Virus record (IMG/VR): IMGVR_UViG_3300042868_002540
Location: 1 to 20,952 of that record
Source of the DNA: a virus
Direction: 5' to 3' (one strand)
DNA: 20,952 nucleotides
This document shows positions 1 through 5,859 of the stretch, piece after piece. A program made the translations under genes and the position numbers. The notes beneath the pieces were generated by a model that had not been told where the DNA came from, did not search any database, and saw only the letters and a list, made by a program, of their open reading frames with translations. Position 1 is the stretch's first letter, and the number at the start of each line of letters is the position of its first letter.

Positions 1-477
1 GGACAAACACGGGCAGAAAACTACCCCGAGCAAAAACGCATCTATCGGCAGGCAATAACGAGCAACTTTTCTAACTCACTGAAAACAAACAATTCAGAGC
101 TTAGCCGGGCTTCAACAAACAAAGTAGCCGGGCTTAAGCATCTAGAACTAGATATAGATATAGAAAGTAAGAGAAAAAGAGTGTCTAAAGACACTCCAAA
201 AAGTGACTCTGATTTTCTCTTCGAGGAGAGTTGGAATCTCTACCCTCGCAAGGTCGGAAAGGGTCAGGCTCGCAAGGCATGGATCGCAGCAGCCAAGAAG
301 GTTGACCCGGCCATCATCGCCGAAGGTCTGAAGATCCACCTTCCCGAGCTGCGCGACAAACCAGCCGAATATCAACCGCACTTCGCAACATGGCTAAACG
401 GCGAGCGCTGGGCGGACCAGCTCGACGGCGGGCCCGATGCCTTCTGGGCAGATTTCAAATGGGAGGCAAAAGAATGA
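1..477 (+). CDS. Phage replication initiator (O-like), C-terminal part; 5' end outside window
   Basis: The frame is open from the first base to the TGA at 475-477, so 158 residues of a longer protein are visible; a GTG at 181 is internal and not needed as a start. The C-terminal half has the pattern seen at the end of many phage replication proteins: W-N-L-Y-P-R-K-V-G-K-G-Q-A-R-K-A-W, then a helix, then A-T-W-L-N-G-E-R-W-A-D-Q. Such proteins usually have an N-terminal winged helix that binds origin repeats and recruit helicase or loader through the C-terminus. The middle (residues ~25-60) is low-complexity and polar, and its DNA carries repeats plus an AT-rich tract, as in lambda O, where the origin lies inside the gene. 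The next gene overlaps by ATGA. The family call is from motif recall; the initiator role is inference. Confidence 0.6.
   Translation, partial: GQTRAENYPEQKRIYRQAITSNFSNSLKTNNSELSRASTNKVAGLKHLELDIDIESKRKRVSKDTPKSDSDFLFEESWNLYPRKVGKGQARKAWIAAAKKVDPAIIAEGLKIHLPELRDKPAEYQPHFATWLNGERWADQLDGGPDAFWADFKWEAKE
102..196. other. Possible replication origin inside the initiator gene: repeats, AT-rich tract, hairpin
   Basis: An 11-nt direct repeat, TAGCCGGGCTT, occurs at 102-112 and 125-135. The 23-nt period is not a multiple of three, so protein repetition does not explain it. It is followed by a very AT-rich stretch (about 136-178) with the inverted repeat TCTAG-AA-CTAGA at 141-152 and a tandem GATATA. 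A perfect 7-bp hairpin, GAGTGTC-TAAA-GACACTC, sits at 179-196. Iterons, then an AT-rich unwinding region, inside an O-like gene is the lambda origin layout. Only two repeats are visible, and more may lie upstream of the window. The origin function is inference. Confidence 0.45.
164..196 (-). terminator. Possible minus-strand intrinsic terminator (hairpin plus T-run)
   Basis: Read on the minus strand, the stem GAGTGTC-TTTA-GACACTC (196 to 179) is followed at once by TTTTTCTCTTACTTT (178 to 164). That is the form of a rho-independent terminator for leftward transcription. The stem is only 7 bp with four G-C pairs. On the plus strand the hairpin is followed by CAAAAAG, so it would not terminate there. 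No minus-strand gene lies to its right, so it may instead be an origin hairpin or act on antisense transcripts. Confidence 0.35.
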
Positions 478-671
478 TCGCATGGACACTGCGCAAAGAC
501 GGATTCTACCTGATGGTCAGCGACACCGGGCAACGCTACGAGATCAGCGAAGGCAAGCACGGCACTTGGGATCTCAACATTGTCGGATCCCACATCGTCA
601 ACCGCGAAGAACTGCAAGACTGCTTCGAAGCAGCAGCACAACACGAAGAGGAGAGCCAAGATGAACTATGA
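474..671 (+). CDS. Hypothetical protein, 65 aa
   Basis: The ATG at 474 overlaps the previous stop as ATGA, indicating translational coupling, so this start is preferred over an upstream in-frame ATG at 390. The product begins MIAWTLRKDGFYLM and looks like a small beta-rich domain (residues 1-45: alternating hydrophobic strands with G-Q-R-Y-E-I and G-T-W-D-L). A short acidic, Gln/Glu-rich helix (E-E-L-Q-D-C-F-E-A-A-A-Q-H) follows. No family is recognised. It sits between an initiator-like gene and another small gene of the early module, and the following gene starts 11 nt before its stop. Function unknown. Confidence 0.75.
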   Translation: MIAWTLRKDGFYLMVSDTGQRYEISEGKHGTWDLNIVGSHIVNREELQDCFEAAAQHEEESQDEL

Positions 672-1236
672 TCAGCGCATCGCCCACATCCGGATATGGG
701 TCACAGACATGATCGGCCGATATGATCGACCAACACACCTCACCCACGACAAAGCCGCCGCAGAAGTCCGGGACATGGCCGAGGATCTCAACAGCGAGCT
801 GCCCGCCAAGCTCAACCACGACCAGCTCTCAGCAACCCTCGAGCGCACAGCTCAGCAGATTCGCAAACGCCAGCGCACCCGCACTTGGCCCACCATCCAA
901 ATGGTCGTGTCATGCGCCAGAGAATGCTTGCCCGGTGAAATCCTCCTCGAAGCCGCACCGCCAGCTCCGTCATCCCGCGATGGCCGATACAGCCTCGTCC
1001 ATGCAGCTAAGATGATCAAAGCCGGGAAGCCAGTTGCCGAGTCCTACATCTCAGGCCGAGGCCGCATCGAGCTGCTCAAGGCAAACCTCGTCACCGAGGA
1101 AGATCTCGCAGCATACAAACCGCCGGGCTGGGTCTACATCCCGCCGATCGATCCCGTCATCGATCAGCCAATCGTCCTCGAAGGCCCAACCGAATGGAAA
1201 GATCCGCTCGATGCAATCGCAGAGGTGAAGTGGTGA
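661..1236 (+). CDS. Hypothetical protein of the replication module, 191 aa
   Basis: The ATG at 661 is preceded by GAGGAG (about 648-653). The start lies inside the end of the previous gene (11-nt overlap), and the stop overlaps the next GTG start. The N-terminal ~75 residues are helical and charged, with a basic R-K-R-Q-R-T-R segment followed by T-W-P-T-I, a motif I associate loosely with helicase-loader or primosome-type phage proteins. The C-terminal part has a G-R-G-R-I-E-L-L stretch and a Pro-rich end (K-P-P-G-W-V-Y-I-P-P-I-D-P). The position between two replication-type proteins fits a loader or accessory factor, but no conserved catalytic motif is visible. Its third codon positions are strongly C-rich and G-poor, like the next gene and unlike the genes after 2143. 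Confidence 0.75.
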   Translation: MNYDQRIAHIRIWVTDMIGRYDRPTHLTHDKAAAEVRDMAEDLNSELPAKLNHDQLSATLERTAQQIRKRQRTRTWPTIQMVVSCARECLPGEILLEAAPPAPSSRDGRYSLVHAAKMIKAGKPVAESYISGRGRIELLKANLVTEEDLAAYKPPGWVYIPPIDPVIDQPIVLEGPTEWKDPLDAIAEVKW

Positions 1237-1811
1237 AGCCAGCAATCGCAGCCAACAAAGACCTCAGAGCATTCGCAGTCGTGCCAATTCGCGCAATCAA
1301 AGACCCACGCCTCAAGCCCAAAACATTCCGCGTCCTCGTCGCATTCTGCTCATACGCCGATCGAACAGGCCGCACATTCGTCAGCCTCGAGCGAGTAGGC
1401 GCAGACATCGGCATCACAGCAGGCGGCGTCTCATACCACACAAGATCCCTCTACAAGCTGGGATACATGGTTCACGCCAAGCGCATCAGCCGACAGATCC
1501 CAACCAAGACAAGGCGCATCGTCTACAAGCACAGCATCGCCGAAGATACGATCAGATCACGCCTCAGCAGCGAACACCTCATGGATCTTGCAGAGCAGGA
1601 GCATCAAATAAAGGCCAATGCGTCCGCAAACACGCGACCAGACCTAGAGGCTGATATGTTAAGGGCGAAGTTTTCAGTGTTGTGCGAGCGATTCTTCGCG
1701 GAATCGGCGCTCGACGGCTGGTGGATCTCGCCCGACCTGATGCGGCAGGCGATACATCAGCTCACCGAGCAGGCCGCAGGGTGTCTCCGGCGCGATAGGA
1801 GCGTCACCTGA
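1233..1811 (+). CDS. Winged helix-turn-helix protein, probably replication or regulation, 192 aa
   Basis: The GTG at 1233 overlaps the preceding TGA (GTGA) and gives a protein starting MKPAIAANKDLRAF; no better start is visible. Residues ~20-85 match a winged helix as found in phage replication initiators and plasmid Rep-like proteins. A first helix (K-T-F-R-V-L-V-A-F-C-S-Y-A) is followed by S-L-E-R-V-G-A-D-I-G-I-T, a recognition helix (G-G-V-S-Y-H-T-R-S-L) and a wing (L-G-Y-M-V-H-A-K). The C-terminal half is helical, with a Trp-rich segment (D-G-W-W-I-S-P-D-L). DNA binding is likely. It could bind the origin or regulate the early operon. It is the last early gene before the 330-nt spacer. 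The HTH call is from pattern; the role is inference. Confidence 0.65.
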   Translation: MKPAIAANKDLRAFAVVPIRAIKDPRLKPKTFRVLVAFCSYADRTGRTFVSLERVGADIGITAGGVSYHTRSLYKLGYMVHAKRISRQIPTKTRRIVYKHSIAEDTIRSRLSSEHLMDLAEQEHQIKANASANTRPDLEADMLRAKFSVLCERFFAESALDGWWISPDLMRQAIHQLTEQAAGCLRRDRSVT

Positions 1812-2011
1812 TGGGCAAGTAGGGGTCGGGCTAGGCATGGGTAGCCAACAGGGTAACATCGCGCTGCTAGGCCCCTGCCACGGGCTCTGCCGATGTGGCA
1901 CTGGCAAGCACCCCGGCAAGGTGCAATGTCCGATAACACCCATTATGTAAAGTCTCGCGACACTTGTGGTGACACTTTTGGCAATCGACCGGGGATTGGC
2001 CGATTTCGCGA

Positions 2012-2039
2012 CCCCCACCCCCTTCCCCCCGCCACGCCC
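2012..2039 (-). other. Potential G-quadruplex (minus strand) / C-rich tract
   Basis: The plus strand has C-runs of 5, 5, 6 and 3 at 2012-2016, 2018-2022, 2025-2030 and 2037-2039, separated by 1, 2 and 6 nt. The minus strand therefore satisfies the usual four-run G3+N1-7 quadruplex pattern. It is the only run of this kind I noticed in the window, and it lies in non-coding DNA about 50 nt upstream of the promoter candidate. Folding and function are untested. Confidence 0.5.
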
Positions 2040-2082
2040 GGCTTACTGCGCAGTCCCCCGCATAAATATTTTCCAATTTTTC

Positions 2083-2111
2083 TTGATACCCCGGCGCGTG
2101 TGCGATATCGT
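2083..2111 (+). promoter_or_regulatory. Candidate sigma70-like promoter for the packaging/head operon
   Basis: TTGATA (2083-2088) and TATCGT (2106-2111) are separated by 17 nt. They match TTGACA at five of six positions and TATAAT at four of six. An AT-rich stretch lies just upstream, and the first gene begins about 30 nt downstream. This is the best promoter-like pair in the spacer and the natural place to start the rightward late operon. Prediction by eye only. Confidence 0.4.
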
Positions 2112-2142
2112 TTGTGGGTTATCAACGTGACAGGAGTGAATG

Positions 2143-2415
2143 ATGTCGAAGCGTTTTAGCGTTGTTCAGGCGAAGGAAGTCCCGGGCCGAGACAAGCCGA
2201 TCTGGATGAAGCACGGGGTTGCCTTTGAGGGCCCGAAGGGTTTGTCGATCAAGCTGGAGAGTTTGCCTTTGCCGAATAAGGACGGCGAGGTTTGGCTGAA
2301 GCTGTTTGAGGACGATGGCACTCAGAATGGCGGGAGCGGTGGTTCTGCTCGATCTGGCGGTAGTGGGTCTGGCGGTCGTGGCCGTGAGGATCTTGACGAT
2401 AGCATTCCGTTCTGA
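2143..2415 (+). CDS. Small protein with SSB-like acidic C-terminal tail, 90 aa
   Basis: ATG 2143 is chosen over the adjacent ATG 2140 because AGGAG (2132-2136) then sits 6 nt away rather than 3. Residues 1-58 form a compact, probably beta-rich domain (S-V-V-Q-A-K, K-P-I-W-M-K-H-G-V-A-F, L-S-I-K-L-E-S-L-P-L, E-V-W-L-K-L-F). It recalls small alphaproteobacterial and phage proteins with a K-x-x-W-x-x-x-G-x-A-F pattern. A Gly/Ser-rich linker (about residues 61-82) leads to E-D-L-D-D-S-I-P-F at the extreme C-terminus. Bacterial SSB ends in D-D-D-I-P-F, the peptide that docks PriA, RecO, exonuclease I and others. The domain is too short for a standard OB-fold SSB. Likely a DNA-metabolism factor that binds SSB partners; this role is inference. 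Confidence 0.7.
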   Translation: MSKRFSVVQAKEVPGRDKPIWMKHGVAFEGPKGLSIKLESLPLPNKDGEVWLKLFEDDGTQNGGSGGSARSGGSGSGGRGREDLDDSIPF

Positions 2416-2837
2416 TGGCGCGGACCAACAAACAGATCCCTCCGATTGGTCGGTTTGGCGGCGTTGACATTGTTCAGCGCCGCATCGGTCGATCGGAGAC
2501 GTTGGCTCGCAACAAGGAGGCGATTGCTGCTGAATTGATTGCGATGGGCACGACGCGGATGACTGACATTGTGGATCTTGTGACTGGCAAGGTTAAGCCG
2601 ATTGAGGAGATCCCGGATTATGCTTTGGCTGCGATCAAGAAGATCACAGTTGGGGAGTTTGGGATGTCGATAGAGCTGTTTGACAAGGTTAGCGTTTTGC
2701 GTGTTTTGGCAAAGGCGACTGGGATGTTGGACGTTGAGAAGAACGACAACAAGCCTTCGATTGTTGGGATCAACATGAAGGGGCCCGAGGCGGTTGCAAC
2801 ATATGAGGTTGTCGATGAAGAAGGCGGGGAAGGCTAA
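2415..2837 (+). CDS. Terminase small subunit-like protein, 140 aa
   Basis: The ATG at 2415 overlaps the previous stop (TGATG). Residues ~45-108 follow the C-terminal pattern of phage small terminases of the Terminase_2 type: a helix ending M-T-D-I-V-D-L-V, then G-K-V-K-P-I-E-E-I-P, A-L-A-A-I-K-K-I-T-V, I-E-L-F-D-K-V-S-V-L-R-V-L and A-T-G-M-L-D. The N-terminal ~35 residues are basic and shorter than the usual HTH domain. Small terminases bind the packaging site and load the large subunit, whose gene lies about 760 nt downstream behind three small genes. The acidic C-terminal tail may contact the large subunit. A regulatory protein with the same helical pattern cannot be excluded. Confidence 0.55.
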   Translation: MARTNKQIPPIGRFGGVDIVQRRIGRSETLARNKEAIAAELIAMGTTRMTDIVDLVTGKVKPIEEIPDYALAAIKKITVGEFGMSIELFDKVSVLRVLAKATGMLDVEKNDNKPSIVGINMKGPEAVATYEVVDEEGGEG

Positions 2838-3030
2838 GGGGCCTTATGCGGCTGAGGGGGTTTTGTTTCAGAAGGCGATGGTTGCGGCCCGAATGTCGAT
2901 TGGGCTAACGGCGATCACCCACGGCCGGACTGAGGCGAAGATTGTTGAGATGATGCACGGGGTGATTAAGCCGGACGAGCTGATCTTGGCCTCGTTGCAG
3001 CTACAAGCGCACTTTGGCGGTGGGCGATGA
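2815..3030 (+). CDS. Hypothetical protein, 71 aa
   Basis: ATG 2815 is preferred because GAGG (2805-2808) lies 6 nt upstream; an in-frame ATG at 2803 would lack that site. The gene starts 23 nt before the end of the TerS-like gene and ends in an ATGA overlap with the next one. The product starts MKKAGKAKG, has a basic N-terminus, and two predicted helices (F-Q-K-A-M-V-A-A-R-M-S and A-K-I-V-E-M-M-H-G-V). Its end, D-E-L-I-L-A-S-L-Q-L-Q-A-H-F, is hydrophobic. No family is recognised. The position between TerS and TerL genes suggests a packaging accessory, without direct evidence. Confidence 0.65.
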   Translation: MKKAGKAKGPYAAEGVLFQKAMVAARMSIGLTAITHGRTEAKIVEMMHGVIKPDELILASLQLQAHFGGGR

Positions 3031-3326
3031 GTGACGATCTGATCAAGCGGCTGCACAATGTCCGCTTAGAGGGGGTGCAAGAACTCTGCTGGGAAGCCGC
3101 CTACCGTATCGAAGAGTTGAAAGAGAGCAACAGAGAACTGACGCTGCAACTGCTTGCTACAAGCGGACAGGCCGCAGATGCGTTGGATAAACTCGCCAAG
3201 GCGGTGGAGTATCTGCGGAAGATTGCAGCATACACGCATATCGGACCGCACGAACAAGGCATTGTCCAAAACGCCGAAGCACGGATTGCCCGCGCCGTGC
3301 TGGCTGAACTGGAGGGGAAAGAATGA
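3027..3326 (+). CDS. Hypothetical coiled-coil protein, 99 aa
   Basis: The ATG at 3027 is in an ATGA overlap with the previous stop, and the end overlaps the next start in the same way. The sequence starts MSDDLIKRL and is helical throughout, with a heptad-like stretch at about residues 22-70 (Y-R-I-E-E-L-K-E-S-N-R-E-L-T-L-Q-L). Small proteins beginning M-S-D-D-L-I-K-R-L and containing E-A-A-x-R-I-E-E-L are common in proteobacterial phages and are usually left as hypothetical. A central A-D-A-L-D-K-L-A-K-A-V-E-Y-L-R segment continues the coil. No enzymatic motif is visible. Function unknown. Confidence 0.7.
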   Translation: MSDDLIKRLHNVRLEGVQELCWEAAYRIEELKESNRELTLQLLATSGQAADALDKLAKAVEYLRKIAAYTHIGPHEQGIVQNAEARIARAVLAELEGKE

Positions 3327-3601
3327 AAAGCCTCAGAGGACAAGCGCGCATTGACCACATCGCCGAGCAGCGCAAACGGGCAGAGGGGTATGTGCAACAG
3401 CTTGCCACAAAGCTGGCAATGCAACTGTCATACTACGAGGTTTTTGATCTGATGATTAATGCCATTGAGGATCGCGCACTATGCAGCGTCGAAGAAATTA
3501 GGATCAGGGCTGCGCACATCACGGCAAGCTGCAATGCTGTCACTGAAATTGAGATGGTGAAACACATTCGTGCAGTGCGTGAACTGGAGGGTGGGAAATG
3601 A
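3323..3601 (+). CDS. Hypothetical protein, 92 aa
   Basis: The ATG at 3323 overlaps the previous stop by ATGA, and the stop at 3599-3601 overlaps the terminase start. GGAGGGG (about 3311-3317) gives a good ribosome site. The product starts MKSLRGQARIDHIAEQR and is predicted all-helical and basic at the N-terminus, with a central hydrophobic helix (Y-Y-E-V-F-D-L-M-I-N-A-I). Like its upstream neighbour it ends in a short polar helix (R-A-V-R-E-L-E-G-G-K versus V-L-A-E-L-E-G-K-E), which may only reflect selection for a GGAGG ribosome site before the next start. No family recognised. Confidence 0.7.
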   Translation: MKSLRGQARIDHIAEQRKRAEGYVQQLATKLAMQLSYYEVFDLMINAIEDRALCSVEEIRIRAAHITASCNAVTEIEMVKHIRAVRELEGGK

Positions 3602-5115
3602 GTGTTCCTAGCTTAGATCTGGACTTCTCTCGCAGCCCTGTTGTTTGGGACTTCCTGCATGACAAGGGCTTTGTGCGCGGGCTGTTGGGCCCGGTGGGAT
3701 CTGGCAAGTCTTATGCCTGCGCGGCCGAGATCATGCTGAAGGCTGTGCAGCAAAAGCCAAGCCCGCGTGATGGGATCCGTTACACGCGGTTTGTGGTGGT
3801 GCGGAATACCTATCCCGAGCTGCGGACCACGACGATCAAGACATGGCAGGAATTGTTTCCGGAAGATGTGTGGGGCGCGATGCGTTGGCAACCGCCGATA
3901 TCGCACCATCTCAAGCTTCCGAGCCGGGGCGACATTCCGGGGATCGACTGCGAAGTAATCTTCATGGCGCTCTCGACGCCGCAGGACGTTCGCAAGCTTT
4001 TGTCGCTCGAGCTGACGGGGGCTTGGTGCAACGAGGCGCGGGAGCTGCCAAAGGCGGTGATCGATGGCCTGACGCACCGGGTCGGCCGATACCCGACAAA
4101 GAGCGATGGGGGCCCGAGCTGGTATGGCATCTTCATGGATACCAACCCGCCGGATTCGGATCATTGGTGGCATACGCTCGATGAGAAGGAGCCCATCAAG
4201 GGCAAGTATGCTTGGAACTTCTTCCGCCAGCCCGGCGGCGTGGTCGAGGTGGCCGCAAAGGATCTGCCGGAAAACCCGGAAGCGAACGGATACATTTTCT
4301 CAGCAGGGAAGTGGTGGCGGATCAACCCAAAGGCGGAGAATTTGCACAACCTTCCGCCGGGCTACTACCCCCAGATGCTGGGCGGCAAGAACCAAGACTG
4401 GATCCGGTGCTATGCCGAGGGCAAATACACGTTTGTTCAGGAAGGCAGGCCCGTCTGGCCGGAGTATGACGATGAGATGATGTCGGCCGAGTTCGATGTC
4501 GATGCGGAATATCCAATCCATATCGGGATTGACTTTGGCTTGACGCCTGCTGCGGTGTTTGGACAGCGGACAGCGGGCGGCGCGTGGCGGATTGTGGACG
4601 AGCTGGTGACGTTTGACATGGGCCTCGAGCGGTTCGGGCAAGAGATGCTTAGCCACATTGCCCAGCGCTTTTCTAAGCATGATATTCTGATCTGGGGCGA
4701 CCCGGCCGGGATGAAGCGCGACGAGATCTATGAGGTGACGGCGTTCGATCACCTGAGATCTCTGGGGCTGAAGGCACAACCGACCGACAGCAATGCGTTT
4801 CAGGTGCGGCGCGAGGCTGGCGCGGGCCCGATGACGCGGCTTGTGGGCGGCAAGCCCGGGCTGCTGGTCCATAAGCGGTGCATGAAGGTGCGCAAATCTC
4901 TGAGCGGCGGCTATTTCTTCAAGCGGATCAGCATGGGCGCTGGGCAGGACAGGTTTAAGGACGCCCCGGTAAAGAACGAACACTCCCACGTTGGGGATGC
5001 GTTCGGCTATATGTGCTTGGGCGGCGGCGAACAGCGCAAATTGCGCGGCCGGGCTGTGGGCGGGCAGGCAACTGCGGGCGTTTACAAGGCCAACACCGAT
5101 TTCAGCGTGTTCTGA
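3598..5115 (+). CDS. terL: Terminase large subunit, 505 aa
   Basis: This is the DNA-packaging motor: an N-terminal ATPase that threads DNA through the portal and a C-terminal RNase H-like nuclease that cuts concatemers. Walker A is G-P-V-G-S-G-K-S at residues 31-38. A Walker B-like G-A-W-C-N-E-A-R-E lies at 141-149, with Asn in place of the first acidic residue, which I believe is usual in this podovirus lineage. Nuclease acidic residues are visible as I-G-I-D-F-G (D312), I-W-G-D-P-A-G (D368) and H-V-G-D-A (D467). Length and domain order are normal. The start overlaps the previous stop (ATGA), and the GNAT-like gene follows with TGATG. It is complete and shows no sign of damage. Confidence 0.93.
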   Translation: MSVPSLDLDFSRSPVVWDFLHDKGFVRGLLGPVGSGKSYACAAEIMLKAVQQKPSPRDGIRYTRFVVVRNTYPELRTTTIKTWQELFPEDVWGAMRWQPPISHHLKLPSRGDIPGIDCEVIFMALSTPQDVRKLLSLELTGAWCNEARELPKAVIDGLTHRVGRYPTKSDGGPSWYGIFMDTNPPDSDHWWHTLDEKEPIKGKYAWNFFRQPGGVVEVAAKDLPENPEANGYIFSAGKWWRINPKAENLHNLPPGYYPQMLGGKNQDWIRCYAEGKYTFVQEGRPVWPEYDDEMMSAEFDVDAEYPIHIGIDFGLTPAAVFGQRTAGGAWRIVDELVTFDMGLERFGQEMLSHIAQRFSKHDILIWGDPAGMKRDEIYEVTAFDHLRSLGLKAQPTDSNAFQVRREAGAGPMTRLVGGKPGLLVHKRCMKVRKSLSGGYFFKRISMGAGQDRFKDAPVKNEHSHVGDAFGYMCLGGGEQRKLRGRAVGGQATAGVYKANTDFSVF

Positions 5116-5606
5116 TGATCGAGCTTCCCGTCTTTCGCACTACATCCGGCCAGTCGATCGTCAGGTTTCAGCCGCAGCACCTCAATCGGCTGGATCTGAA
5201 GGAGCCCGAGCTGTCCGAGCTGCGCTTGGATCCGTCAACTCTCGATCGAGTTGCTCAAGCGGCCGAGCCTGACGCGTCTTGGACCGGGATGTTTCACGGG
5301 AAACCTGTCGTTTGCTTTGGAATCAGGACGATTTTCCCCGGCGTGGGCGAGGCGTGGCTGGTTCCGGGGGCGGATATCGATCGCCATGCGATATCGGTGT
5401 GCCGTGGAAGCCGCCGGATTTACCAGCATTTTATCAATGAAGGGGTGTTTCGCAGGATCCATGTGGTTGTTGATCCTGCAAACGATACCGCTTTCAGGTT
5501 TGCCAAGTGGAATGGTTTTGATGTAGAAGGGATCATGCGCAAGTTTGGCGCGGATGGATCAGATCACTTACTTATGGCAAGGATATCGGAACATGGGAAG
5601 TCGTAG
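5115..5606 (+). CDS. GNAT-like acetyltransferase / T7 gp13-like protein, 163 aa
   Basis: ATG 5115 overlaps the terminase stop. The C-terminal half has a GNAT-like layout. A strand pair (P-V-V-C-F-G-I-R-T-I-F and G-E-A-W-L-V-P) is followed by a helix after R-H-A-I-S-V-C-R-G-S-R-R, and then by the typical ending V-V-V-D-P-A-N-D-T-A-F-R-F-A-K-W-N-G-F. In that ending, the Asn-containing turn and W-x-G-F are as in many GNAT proteins. Phages of the T7 type carry a GNAT-related protein (gp13, needed for virion morphogenesis) and relatives often place one near the terminase or portal gene. The substrate is unknown. Whether it acetylates a protein or has only a structural role cannot be told from the sequence. 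Confidence 0.7.
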   Translation: MIELPVFRTTSGQSIVRFQPQHLNRLDLKEPELSELRLDPSTLDRVAQAAEPDASWTGMFHGKPVVCFGIRTIFPGVGEAWLVPGADIDRHAISVCRGSRRIYQHFINEGVFRRIHVVVDPANDTAFRFAKWNGFDVEGIMRKFGADGSDHLLMARISEHGKS

Positions 5607-5835
5607 AAGCTCCGCAGCAACTCCTGCTGCTGTCACCACCGCGAATGCTGAAGTAACGGCCGTTCAGCAAAAGCAAGAAGAGAAGGCAGTTGCCCAAGAG
5701 AAGCAGGCACTGACTGAAGCCTCGGCCCGTTTGCGCCTAATGCAGACTGGCGGGTTGCGTTTGTTGTTCTCCCCGCTGCGGATGCAGACATCTGAGGGAA
5801 CGCAGATGAACAAGAGCCTCGGAAGCGGCATCTAA
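5593..5835 (+). CDS. Small head-associated coiled-coil protein, 80 aa
   Basis: ATG 5593 lies 14 nt before the end of the previous gene, with AAGGA (5579-5583) upstream. An in-frame ATG at 5545 would lengthen it into the GNAT gene without a better ribosome site. The product starts MGSRRSSAATPAAV. It has a Gln/Glu/Ala-rich helix at residues ~20-48 (V-Q-Q-K-Q-E-E-K-A-V-A-Q-E-K-Q) and a distinct M-Q-T-G-G-L-R-L-L-F-S-P-L-R motif. I recall similar short proteins with this G-G-L-R-x-L-F-S-P motif just before portal genes in podoviruses, of unknown function. A minor virion or portal-assembly role is inference. Confidence 0.65.
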   Translation: MGSRRSSAATPAAVTTANAEVTAVQQKQEEKAVAQEKQALTEASARLRLMQTGGLRLLFSPLRMQTSEGTQMNKSLGSGI

Positions 5836-5859
5836 TCCCCACAATCAGGAGCCGAATCG

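Larger units (their letters stand above)
1812..2142. other. Main non-coding spacer between early and late modules
   Basis: No credible gene lies here. Two small inverted repeats are visible: TGCCAC/GTGGCA (1876-1881/1895-1900) and GCACC/GGTGC (1908-1912/1920-1924). A third pairs AATCG-CC with GG-CGATT (1983-1990/1998-2005, one mismatch). None is followed by a T-run, so none is a convincing terminator. Then come long C-runs (2012-2039), an AT-rich patch (2060-2088) and a promoter-like pair (2083-2111). GC skew changes from C-rich upstream to G-rich downstream across the spacer. It lies just upstream of packaging genes, so a packaging or control site is possible but not shown. Confidence 0.6.

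Noticed and set aside
1876-1924. Two short hairpins after the early genes as terminators
   Set aside because: The stems are 5-6 bp and neither is followed by a T-run.
1893-2159. 88-codon plus-strand frame across the spacer
   Set aside because: The translation is Pro/Arg-rich from the C-tracts, lacks a ribosome site and overlaps the promoter and the true start of the next gene.
4300-4989. 229-codon minus-strand open frame
   Set aside because: It is opposite the nuclease domain of the terminase; no start signals or recognisable motifs.
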